Below are positions 1-6,215 of a DNA stretch of 32,260 nucleotides, piece after piece (the first letter of the stretch is position 1; each line of letters begins with the position of its first letter). Source of the DNA: Anaerolineae bacterium (lineage in GTDB: Bacteria; Chloroflexota; Anaerolineae; 4572-78; J111); the NCBI GenBank assembly GCA_016931895.1, contig JAFGDY010000231.1:1-32260 (forward strand), read 5' to 3'. Position numbers and translations under genes: made by a program. The notes below the pieces were generated by a model, which ran no database searches, was not told where the DNA came from, and saw only the letters and a list, made by a program, of their open reading frames with translations.

Positions 1-57
1 CCTCGAAACCGTACCTTTAGAAGGAGATTTCTCGGCCTATGGCCTCGAAATGACATT
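1..57. repeat. Partial REP/MITE-like element end
   Basis: The window opens inside a short element that ends in CTCGAAATGACATT, preceded by AGGAGATTTCTCGG. The same type of end (CTCGCAATGACATG) closes the composite palindromic element at 29629-29802, so both probably belong to one dispersed repeat family. Only one end lies in the window, so its full size cannot be judged. Confidence 0.4.
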
Positions 58-181
58 CAGCTTGTCGCTTAACAAAAGTATTGGTTCATTCTGTTTTTAG
101 TATAAGTTTGTTTTGCTTACTCATCCCTTTTAACCGGGTGAACATTATGTTGCTCTGTGGTTGCAAGATCACTTATAGCTG

Positions 182-418
182 CTAACAATTGTGCCACGTG
201 CATGTGAGTACGCGATTGGTGCAATTAAAGTAAGTGTCTGCACAAGCATTCGTCTGACAGTATGTGTGTGACGTGTCTGTTTTACCTCCCACGCGAAGAC
301 TGCTCTGGAGCAACATTCCTGAAACGTGCTTGAGATTAGTTTTCTCATCGCGCGTAAAGCGCGTGCGGGCATCAACCACGGCATTGTCCCATGCTTTCAT
401 TAAATCGTGTGCGTTCAT
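182..418 (-). CDS. lanA: Class II lanthipeptide precursor LanA (copy 2)
   Basis: A 78-residue precursor peptide, last gene of the minus-strand locus and downstream of lanM. The leader (residues 1-45) is helical and charged, starts MNAHDLMKAWDNAVVDARTR and ends in a double-glycine type motif (LRVGG). The presumed core (46-78) is rich in Thr, Ser and Cys, with Cys at 54, 59, 66, 73 and 78, and ends FNCTNRVLTCTWHNC. LanM enzymes dehydrate Ser/Thr and add Cys thiols to give lanthionine rings, and this composition suits that chemistry. The ribosome binding site AAAGGAGGTGA is excellent. It is a close paralogue of the neighbour at 491-715. Ring pattern and activity cannot be read from sequence. Confidence 0.85.
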   Translation of the reverse strand: MNAHDLMKAWDNAVVDARTRFTRDEKTNLKHVSGMLLQSSLRVGGKTDTSHTYCQTNACADTYFNCTNRVLTCTWHNC

Positions 419-490
419 TGTGTTTCACCTCCTTTCTCTTCTAAGTTTGTTTGGCCCGCCTCCGGGTGCGACACAGGTTACCGGAAACGA

Positions 491-715
491 TTAACAGTTG
501 TGCCACGTGCAAGTGAACACGCGGTTGGTGCAGTTAAACCACGTTTGCATGCAATCAATAGAATCTTGACCCGATTGCAAACATCCCGCAAGCAAACCGC
601 TCTTAAACTGCATCCCGGAGATTTGTTTAAAGTTGGTTTCCTCATCGCGTGTTATGCGCGCGCGCGCGTCTGCTATGGCGTTATCCCATGCTTTCATTAA
701 ATCGTGCGCATTCAT
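491..715 (-). CDS. lanA: Class II lanthipeptide precursor LanA (copy 1)
   Basis: A 74-residue precursor immediately downstream of lanM. It shares the leader start MNAHDLMKAWDNA and the core end FNCTNRVFTCTWHNC with the copy at 182-418. The cleavage region reads LLAG rather than VGG, so the core probably begins at or near Cys45. Cysteines sit at 45, 55, 62, 69 and 74, and the last three align exactly with the paralogue. The front of the core (CLQSGQDSIDC) differs completely from the other copy. A ribosome binding site AAAGGTGGTGA precedes the ATG. The pair could be a two-component lanthipeptide or simply two variants made by one enzyme. Confidence 0.85.
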   Translation of the reverse strand: MNAHDLMKAWDNAIADARARITRDEETNFKQISGMQFKSGLLAGCLQSGQDSIDCMQTWFNCTNRVFTCTWHNC

Positions 716-780
716 TGTGTTTCACCACCTTTCTCTTTAAATTTTTTTAACCGCTTCAATTTTAACCTTGCGGTATTCAC

Positions 781-3700
781 TCACTGCCACAACAATACAT
801 TGGGCAATTTTTCGGGATAGGCCAGCCGCAGCAACTCGTACCCAATGCCCGAACCACCCTGAAAAAAACCGGGGCTGAATATCCCGCGCGGCAGAAAAGC
901 GGCATAGTGAAAACCGCCGTCCTGTTCCGCGTGGGCGATGATTTGCGCGGCGTACCCGCGCGCCTCCTCAATCAATTCCGGTTTTCTCAGCGCCTGTCCC
1001 GCTGTGGCAAACAATTCAACCCGGCCCAGGTTTCCGCAACACAAGTGATCCGCTAATTGTTCCGACTTCGCCAAACTCCGGCGCGCCACCGTGAGCGCGG
1101 CCTCAATGTCGCGGCGAATCGTTGGCGTGTCGGCCAGCGCCAGGTTGCCCAGCCGCGACATCCCAATGCCCGCCGCGCCGTGACACCAGCCGTTCATAAA
1201 TTCCGGTTGGGCCAGGTCTGCCGATGTACCATCAACACTGTTGCGCAGGTCGGGCCAATTATTGTACGCCGGGTCAAATAGAGCGTTTTCGTAGGCCAGG
1301 GCTTCTTCCGCCGCCGCGTCAAATTCGGCGCGCCCGCTGGCCTGCGCCAGCCGTTGCAGCGCGTACGCGCCCCCCGCCGCGCCGTGCGAAAAACCGGTGA
1401 GCGGTTGGGACGCTATACCTTTCCAAACGCGATGCCCGGTAAATGCGGCCACCCGCGAATTGAGCAAGTGCTCCTCGCAATCTACCGCCCGTTCAAGCGC
1501 AACGATATCGCCCGTGGCCTCATACACGGCCAGCAGGCCCAGGATTGCGCCCGCCGAACCGGAGATGATGTCCAGAATGGGGTCAATTTGAATCTGTTCG
1601 CGGGTCAATTTTTGCGCCGCCGCGCGCGCGTCTTCAATAAGCGACTCGTCGCCCAGCCATTGCCCGCTCCGCACCAACGGGTACAGCGGGCATGTTACGC
1701 CCGAAGTGCCGCCCAATCCCGACAGCCTAAACAGGTCGTCAAATTCCTTTTTCAGCCCCTCGCGGGTTGAATGGAAGGCGGCCAGGGACAGGTTTCGCCA
1801 CGTGTCATCGCCGGTAATGCGGGCCAACGCGGCCAGGAACAAGCCCACGCCCGTCGTGCCGTCGTAAAACGAATAGGAAAGCGCCGAAAGTTGATACCGT
1901 TTCACCTCGGAGATGTATTGCGGCCCCAGCCAGGTCGCGCTGCCGTTGTCACCCAAAAAGACGTCGGCGCGTAGTTTATTGGCGATGGCCAGCGCGTGCG
2001 TCACAAACAATTCAGACACCGGTTCATCAGCAGGGGTAGGAACAGGCGAGTCCGGCGCGTCGGCGGAAGGCAAAACCACGGGAGCCTGGTCCCGGTCTTG
2101 ACCGGCCACACGCGCCCGGAGCGAGATTTGAATCAGGTAGGCTTGCCAGCCGCAATCCTCCGGCGATAAGGATTGGAGGCGAGCCACGGCACGTTCAAAA
2201 CTGGGGCCTTCAAAGTAGTTCTTTATCGCCTCAACCTGGAAGGCCTCGGCATCAAGTTGATCAAGTTGCAAATCCGCGCTGTCGGTGCGCGCGACAAAAA
2301 AGGGAATATCGAGTTGGTATAACCCGATCCGTTCCGAGGCCAGCATAGGGTAGCACGACGGTTTGGTCTCTATCTGAACATGCGCCCGCGCAATCCGCTC
2401 GAGAAACAGGCTGTACTCCGCGCCGTCGAATAGATAGGCCGGTTGGATGGCTTGCTTGAGCAGTGAGCCGTACACCTGCGTGGCCCGAAAAATAAATCGA
2501 ACATTGGCCCGGCGAAATGCCTGCAACGGGCTGTCGGGCGCAAGCAGCGCGTCGCGCTGCGCCAGCAAAAAATCGTACATGGCCCGAAAGCCATTGACCA
2601 CCTGCTCAACATGCTCTTCCAGCCGGGCCGGCGCGCCGTTCAACATGGGCACATTTCCCTCCGGTTTTAACTGACCATGCTCAAGCGACATGTTCATCGC
2701 ATCGGTGTTGGCATATTTCAGCCGGACGCTGCGAAACGGCACCAGTTGTTCGCCAAATGCGCCCAGGCCGCTCACGTCGTAAACAATTTTTTTGTCTTTG
2801 CCTATACGCCAGCCGGGCAGCAACCCCACCCGCAAAACCGACTCCCCGGTTTTTCCCAGCGCCTTAAAGATCGCCGTGGCGCGCACTTCGTCTGTCACCT
2901 CTTCGGGCACGCGATGATGGAACAGGGTTTCGTGGTCAATCAAAATCGGCTGTTCGCCGCAGGCGATGAGATTTTCATAGTGACAATCCGTGCCTTCGAG
3001 GGCGTAGGTGAGGCAGAGCAGCATGCCCACGCGCGCGTAAAAACGTTGGAGCGCGGCCTCGTCCTCGCATGCAGCGTGTTCGGCAAACGTCACCCAACCA
3101 TACTCGCCGCGATTCAAAACGATGAGCGGGCGTAGTTCCAACGGCGCACCGCGCGCGTTGAGCCAGGTTAGCAAATCGTTGTAGGCCGCTTCGGCGGCCA
3201 GGTCTTTGGGTTTGTAGATGAGCTGCAAGCCGGACTCAAACTTGAGGCCAAACACGCCGTGCCCGCCCCGGTGCGCGTCCGAGAGGCCAAGCGTGATTGA
3301 TTCGACCTGTCCCACCGCTTCGCCCTGGTTGAAGGTGTGGGACAGCGCGTCTGCATCTGCGTCAAGCTGGGCCAAAAATTCCTGGAACACCCGTATTCGC
3401 AATAACGTGAGCGTTGCCAGAACCCGCGCCAGCACCGGGTATTTGTTCAGCATGGCGCGCAGGCCGCCGTCGCGCATCTGCGCAACGAATTTTTGATACA
3501 TAGTGGCGCCGGGCGGCTTGCCCTTTTGTACGGCAATGACGGCCAGCGGGCCAAAGGGCTGGCGATTGCGGAAGGCGTTGAATTGTAGATACAGCGATTC
3601 GCCTGAACGGTGAGACAGCGTCATCAAGAGATTGCGCGTCACCTGGGTTTGCGCGTTGGCAGATAGCCGCTGCCAACCGGGGCTGGTTTGCATGGCGCGC

Positions 3701-4089
3701 TCAAAGACCAGGAGAAAAGGGAGCAGGATTTCTTGGAATGCAATGGGCGCGTCTTTTTGGAAGAAGGGGAGGGAATCGTTTTCGATGGGTGTGGTCAACA
3801 CCTGTCCCAACAATTCCGCCCATTCGGGCAGGGGCGCGTCGGCGCGCAGGGTTACGGGCGCAACCATTCGCCGCGCGGTTTCTGCGGTGACGCCATCCCA
3901 GTCCCACACGCGCTGCAAAACCTCGCGCTGGCCTTCCTCATCCACCGCCTTTGCCCAGGCATCCAGGCGCGTGGTAATTGTTTTTTCGTCGCTCAAATCC
4001 GGCTCAAATATCGGGGCAGCACGCTCGCCGATGAAACTGGCGCGCGCAACAATTGTGCGGAGGTCGGTTGCGAGTTTGTGATTATCCAT
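781..4089 (-). CDS. lanM: Class II lanthipeptide synthetase LanM
   Basis: An 1102-residue bifunctional enzyme that dehydrates Ser/Thr in precursor peptides and cyclises them with Cys. The N-terminal lipid-kinase-like dehydratase domain (about 100-650) keeps the residues expected from CylM: Lys295, then Asp368, His370 and Asn373 (TDCHYEN), then Asp385 and Glu387 (IDHET). The C-terminal LanC-like cyclase (about 720-1102) has GFSHG (His902), WCHG (Cys969) and CCGN (Cys1017, Cys1018). The Cys-Cys pair in place of Cys-His is the three-cysteine zinc site known from substrate-tolerant ProcM-type enzymes. The gene is full length and lies between a NHLP leader gene upstream and the two lanA genes downstream. 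AAGGAT precedes the ATG. Confidence 0.95.
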   Translation of the reverse strand: MDNHKLATDLRTIVARASFIGERAAPIFEPDLSDEKTITTRLDAWAKAVDEEGQREVLQRVWDWDGVTAETARRMVAPVTLRADAPLPEWAELLGQVLTTPIENDSLPFFQKDAPIAFQEILLPFLLVFERAMQTSPGWQRLSANAQTQVTRNLLMTLSHRSGESLYLQFNAFRNRQPFGPLAVIAVQKGKPPGATMYQKFVAQMRDGGLRAMLNKYPVLARVLATLTLLRIRVFQEFLAQLDADADALSHTFNQGEAVGQVESITLGLSDAHRGGHGVFGLKFESGLQLIYKPKDLAAEAAYNDLLTWLNARGAPLELRPLIVLNRGEYGWVTFAEHAACEDEAALQRFYARVGMLLCLTYALEGTDCHYENLIACGEQPILIDHETLFHHRVPEEVTDEVRATAIFKALGKTGESVLRVGLLPGWRIGKDKKIVYDVSGLGAFGEQLVPFRSVRLKYANTDAMNMSLEHGQLKPEGNVPMLNGAPARLEEHVEQVVNGFRAMYDFLLAQRDALLAPDSPLQAFRRANVRFIFRATQVYGSLLKQAIQPAYLFDGAEYSLFLERIARAHVQIETKPSCYPMLASERIGLYQLDIPFFVARTDSADLQLDQLDAEAFQVEAIKNYFEGPSFERAVARLQSLSPEDCGWQAYLIQISLRARVAGQDRDQAPVVLPSADAPDSPVPTPADEPVSELFVTHALAIANKLRADVFLGDNGSATWLGPQYISEVKRYQLSALSYSFYDGTTGVGLFLAALARITGDDTWRNLSLAAFHSTREGLKKEFDDLFRLSGLGGTSGVTCPLYPLVRSGQWLGDESLIEDARAAAQKLTREQIQIDPILDIISGSAGAILGLLAVYEATGDIVALERAVDCEEHLLNSRVAAFTGHRVWKGIASQPLTGFSHGAAGGAYALQRLAQASGRAEFDAAAEEALAYENALFDPAYNNWPDLRNSVDGTSADLAQPEFMNGWCHGAAGIGMSRLGNLALADTPTIRRDIEAALTVARRSLAKSEQLADHLCCGNLGRVELFATAGQALRKPELIEEARGYAAQIIAHAEQDGGFHYAAFLPRGIFSPGFFQGGSGIGYELLRLAYPEKLPNVLLWQ

Positions 4090-4110
4090 GGGTATCCTTG
4101 CCTTTTTTTG

Positions 4111-4141
4111 CCTGTCCCCTGCAACGTCGCAGGGGGGCAGG
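4111..4141 (-). promoter_or_regulatory. Stem-loop between NHLP leader gene and lanM
   Basis: Arms CCTGTCCCCTGC (4111-4122) and GCAGGGGGGCAGG (4129-4141) pair around a six-base loop, with one mismatch or bulge. In the minus-strand transcript it follows the NHLP leader stop and precedes lanM by about 20 bases. An A-run rather than a U-run follows it, so it is not a classical terminator. It could stabilise the upstream mRNA or tune lanM translation, as hairpins between precursor and enzyme genes do in many RiPP operons. Confidence 0.5.
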
Positions 4142-4149
4142 GCAACGGA

Positions 4150-4356
4150 TCATTGATTCGTTTCTTCACCTGTGTCTGGCTGCATCGGCAGAATCAGATG
4201 CAACGTTGTTGGTGTTTGTTCGTGGATAAAAATTTCAATGTCGGCCGGTAAAGTCAGGCCGAGTGCATCTTCAATGGTGCGTTTGGGGTTTGCCAGCAGC
4301 GACTCCTTGAATTCAGGATCCTGCCAGGCGCGAGTGATAATCTCTTGCATTTCCAT
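4150..4356 (-). CDS. NHLP (nitrile hydratase-like) leader peptide, nearly core-less
   Basis: A 68-residue protein matching the NHLP leader family of RiPP precursors. It has an N-terminal helix with AWQDPEFKESLLANPKRTIE, then ALGLTLPADIEIFIHEQ, then the terminal hydrophobic strand TLHLILPMQ. In normal family members a Cys/Ser/Thr-rich core follows. Here only about ten residues follow (PDTGEETNQ), with two Thr and no Cys, so no lanthionine could form within it. It may be a leader acting in trans, a chaperone-like decoy, or a relic that lost its core. AGAGGATG precedes the ATG. It sits between the HlyD-like adaptor and lanM. Confidence 0.85.
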   Translation of the reverse strand: MEMQEIITRAWQDPEFKESLLANPKRTIEDALGLTLPADIEIFIHEQTPTTLHLILPMQPDTGEETNQ

Positions 4357-4380
4357 AGGGCATCCTCTTGAATTGTAATA

Positions 4381-4857
4381 TCAATTGCGGTGTTCCACAC
4401 GGGCCAGCGATTGGCCAGTGCGCAACACAAACAACAATGGTGAAATCTGTTCTACCTGTACCTGAACTTCAACTTGGCTTGCTTCTTGCGGCAACTCGCT
4501 TGCTGCAACCACAGCCAGGCGCACGGTGTTGGCTTCCATTCGATTCTGGGTGCGGTTTGCTACCTCCATCACTTCCCCGCGAAATGACTGCGCGGGCGCG
4601 GTGGTTGTGGTTTGAATGTTGACTATCGCCTCCTGCCCGGCGTGGATGCGCCTAATTTGCTCCGGCGTGAATGTGGCTACAACTTCACCGGGCGCAATTT
4701 GCGCCTCCGTGGTCGTCTCGTACAGCGACACGCGCGCAAAAACAAACCACACCCCCCATGCAGCCAGCACCAGCATGGTGATGCTTAAACCCAGGAGTGA
4801 GGGGCGAAAGGAATCGTTATTCAGCGCGCGGGTTGAGCGCGAAAAGGAAATGGACAT
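4381..4857 (-). CDS. Short HlyD-type secretion adaptor of the NHLP/NHLM export type
   Basis: A 158-residue membrane-fusion protein. It has a cytoplasmic N-terminus, one transmembrane helix (about 22-42, LLGLSITMLVLAAWGVWFV), then a beta-barrel/lipoyl-like half-domain (ETTTEAQIAPGEVVATFTPEQIRRIHAGQEA) and a second beta segment. HlyD adaptors work with an ABC exporter. Usual members exceed 250 residues because of a long coiled-coil hairpin, which is absent here. That suggests a mini-adaptor suited to an envelope without a TolC-type duct. The likely partner is the ABC exporter at 11721-13916. GGAG precedes the ATG. Confidence 0.7.
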   Translation of the reverse strand: MSISFSRSTRALNNDSFRPSLLGLSITMLVLAAWGVWFVFARVSLYETTTEAQIAPGEVVATFTPEQIRRIHAGQEAIVNIQTTTTAPAQSFRGEVMEVANRTQNRMEANTVRLAVVAASELPQEASQVEVQVQVEQISPLLFVLRTGQSLARVEHRN

Positions 4858-4912
4858 GCGTTACTCCATGATCGCATATTCGTATTAAATAAACGGATGG
4901 TCGAATTCTGAT

Positions 4913-5119
4913 TCAACTCCAGGGCGGCTTGAGGGGGAACCAAAATGCTTTGTTGAGAGCGGCGCGATGTTGCGGATTTTGCCACCACACGCGCACTCCG
5001 CATCCCAGTTTTTCCGCACCCGCGCCAACGGTATGCGCTACGTTTACCGCCGCATTCCGCGTGCCACGCAAAATTTGTTGTCCGGTGATACCGGCCCGAA
5101 TTTGTGTTTTGACTTGCAT
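4913..5119 (-). CDS. Small tagged peptide (VKTQIRAG N-terminus)
   Basis: A 68-residue basic peptide with ribosome binding site AAGGAGACAAACCG before the ATG. Its first ten residues, MQVKTQIRAG, match the tag VRTNLKAG of the four Cys-rich mini-proteins at 13934-15188 position by position with conservative changes. The body contains an Ala/Gly/Val-rich stretch, a single Cys (GCGVRVWW) and a Trp/Pro-rich end (FWFPLKPPWS). With one Cys it cannot form several lanthionine rings. It resembles a small bacteriocin or RiPP precursor in size and position, directly upstream of the HlyD-like gene. The function is not recognised. Confidence 0.6.
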   Translation of the reverse strand: MQVKTQIRAGITGQQILRGTRNAAVNVAHTVGAGAEKLGCGVRVWWQNPQHRAALNKAFWFPLKPPWS

Positions 5120-5203
5120 CGGTTTGTCTCCTTAAAAATTCCAGGCTCAACACTTTTCTTGCAAAAAACTGAGCCCTCGCCTGCTTTCACTGGAATTTCT
5201 TTT

Positions 5204-5971
5204 TCACGCTTTGGCGGGCGTTGCTTTGGTTTCTGCCTTTGGGGCGGTTGGCTTGGGATTGACGATTCCGTCGAGTACCTTGTTGAACACGGCCGGCTTG
5301 TTTTCCGCTACCTGTTTGACTGCGCTCACCGCTTCCGCCGTCCGTTCCTTCTCCGGGGCCAGATACAGGTCGGGCGAGACTTTCACCAATCCCTGCCGTA
5401 CCAGTTCGCCATACAATTTTTGCCCCAGCGCTTTATTCCTGGATGGGTTGGCCAACCACTGCTGGAATGCTAAAAAAGCGTGTACGTCATTTTGCACATT
5501 GCTGGCGCGCCATGCGGCAATGCTATAGAGCGCCACCGCTTCTTCAATCGCCCGCTTGAGTTCGGGTTGGCCGTTGAGTTGATCGTCCATCAGCCAGGCC
5601 AGGTCAAATCCCAGTGACGCGCAGAACCGGGCTACTTTATCGCAGAATGCTTCGGTTTCCTGCGGGGTCAAACTTGCCAGCCAGGCGGCAAAACTTTCGG
5701 CGGCATGGGGCAGTTCTTCGTACAGATGCGATTGTTTATCCAGCGACGCCTCGGCGACCCACTCTTTGAACTTTTTAGCCAGCCCGCTTTTATCGCGGCG
5801 CAATTTTAATTTTCCACTGACACCTTCATACATCTTGCCCGCTTTGTCGGCAGCTAGGCGAAAGCTCTTCTCAACTTCGGCCTGCACCTTGTCGGGTTTG
5901 GGTGCCCACACGGGTTTGAAATACCACCACAGCACCACAATGATTACCAATAAAATCAAAAGCCACAACAT
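5204..5971 (-). CDS. Membrane-anchored helical protein of unknown function
   Basis: A 255-residue protein not recognised as a known family. Residues 2-18 form one N-terminal transmembrane helix (LWLLILLVIIVVLWWYF) followed by a Lys-rich region. The middle (about 70-200) looks all-helical, with two nearby Cys (FCDKVARFC). The C-terminus is a low-complexity Lys/Pro/Ala tail (PKPTAPKAETKATPAKA). A very good ribosome binding site (AGGAGG) precedes the ATG. It is placed between the protease-avidin gene and the export genes, so an immunity or export-accessory role is possible but unproven. Confidence 0.7.
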   Translation of the reverse strand: MLWLLILLVIIVVLWWYFKPVWAPKPDKVQAEVEKSFRLAADKAGKMYEGVSGKLKLRRDKSGLAKKFKEWVAEASLDKQSHLYEELPHAAESFAAWLASLTPQETEAFCDKVARFCASLGFDLAWLMDDQLNGQPELKRAIEEAVALYSIAAWRASNVQNDVHAFLAFQQWLANPSRNKALGQKLYGELVRQGLVKVSPDLYLAPEKERTAEAVSAVKQVAENKPAVFNKVLDGIVNPKPTAPKAETKATPAKA

Positions 5972-6215
5972 GTTATCCTCCTATACTTAAATGGTTTATT
6001 CAATAATTGGTTACTATCGCCCATGTTCAGGCGGCGCACGCTGAATCCTTACCTAACGGTGAGATCGGTCATGGGACACTACCTCAGCGCGGTATACCGG
6101 ATGAGTTGGGCAGCCAGATGCACGCAAAGCGGGCGTTCTGATCCGTCTCAAGCATTGTGTTTTGCAGTGATTCCTTTGTCATTGAGGTCCGATCTCTTGT
6201 ATAAATACGTATTTC

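Larger units (their letters stand above)
170..745. repeat. Tandem duplication carrying the two lanA genes
   Basis: Two roughly 300-base units lie head to tail. Both hold a ribosome binding site of the AAAGGWGGTGAAACACA type, a precursor gene starting with the same ten codons, and a shared 3' flank (TTGTGCCACGTGCA in plus orientation, near 188 and 499). The leader and the end of the core are conserved, while the front of the core has diverged. This pattern indicates local gene duplication followed by diversification. Confidence 0.75.

Noticed and set aside
3688-4251. Plus-strand frame of 187 codons over the lanM start
   Set aside because: It runs across lanM, the intergenic hairpin and the NHLP leader gene with no plausible protein content.
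4913-5119. The tagged peptide as a lanthipeptide substrate
   Set aside because: It has a single Cys, so at most one ring could form; kept only as a tagged small peptide.
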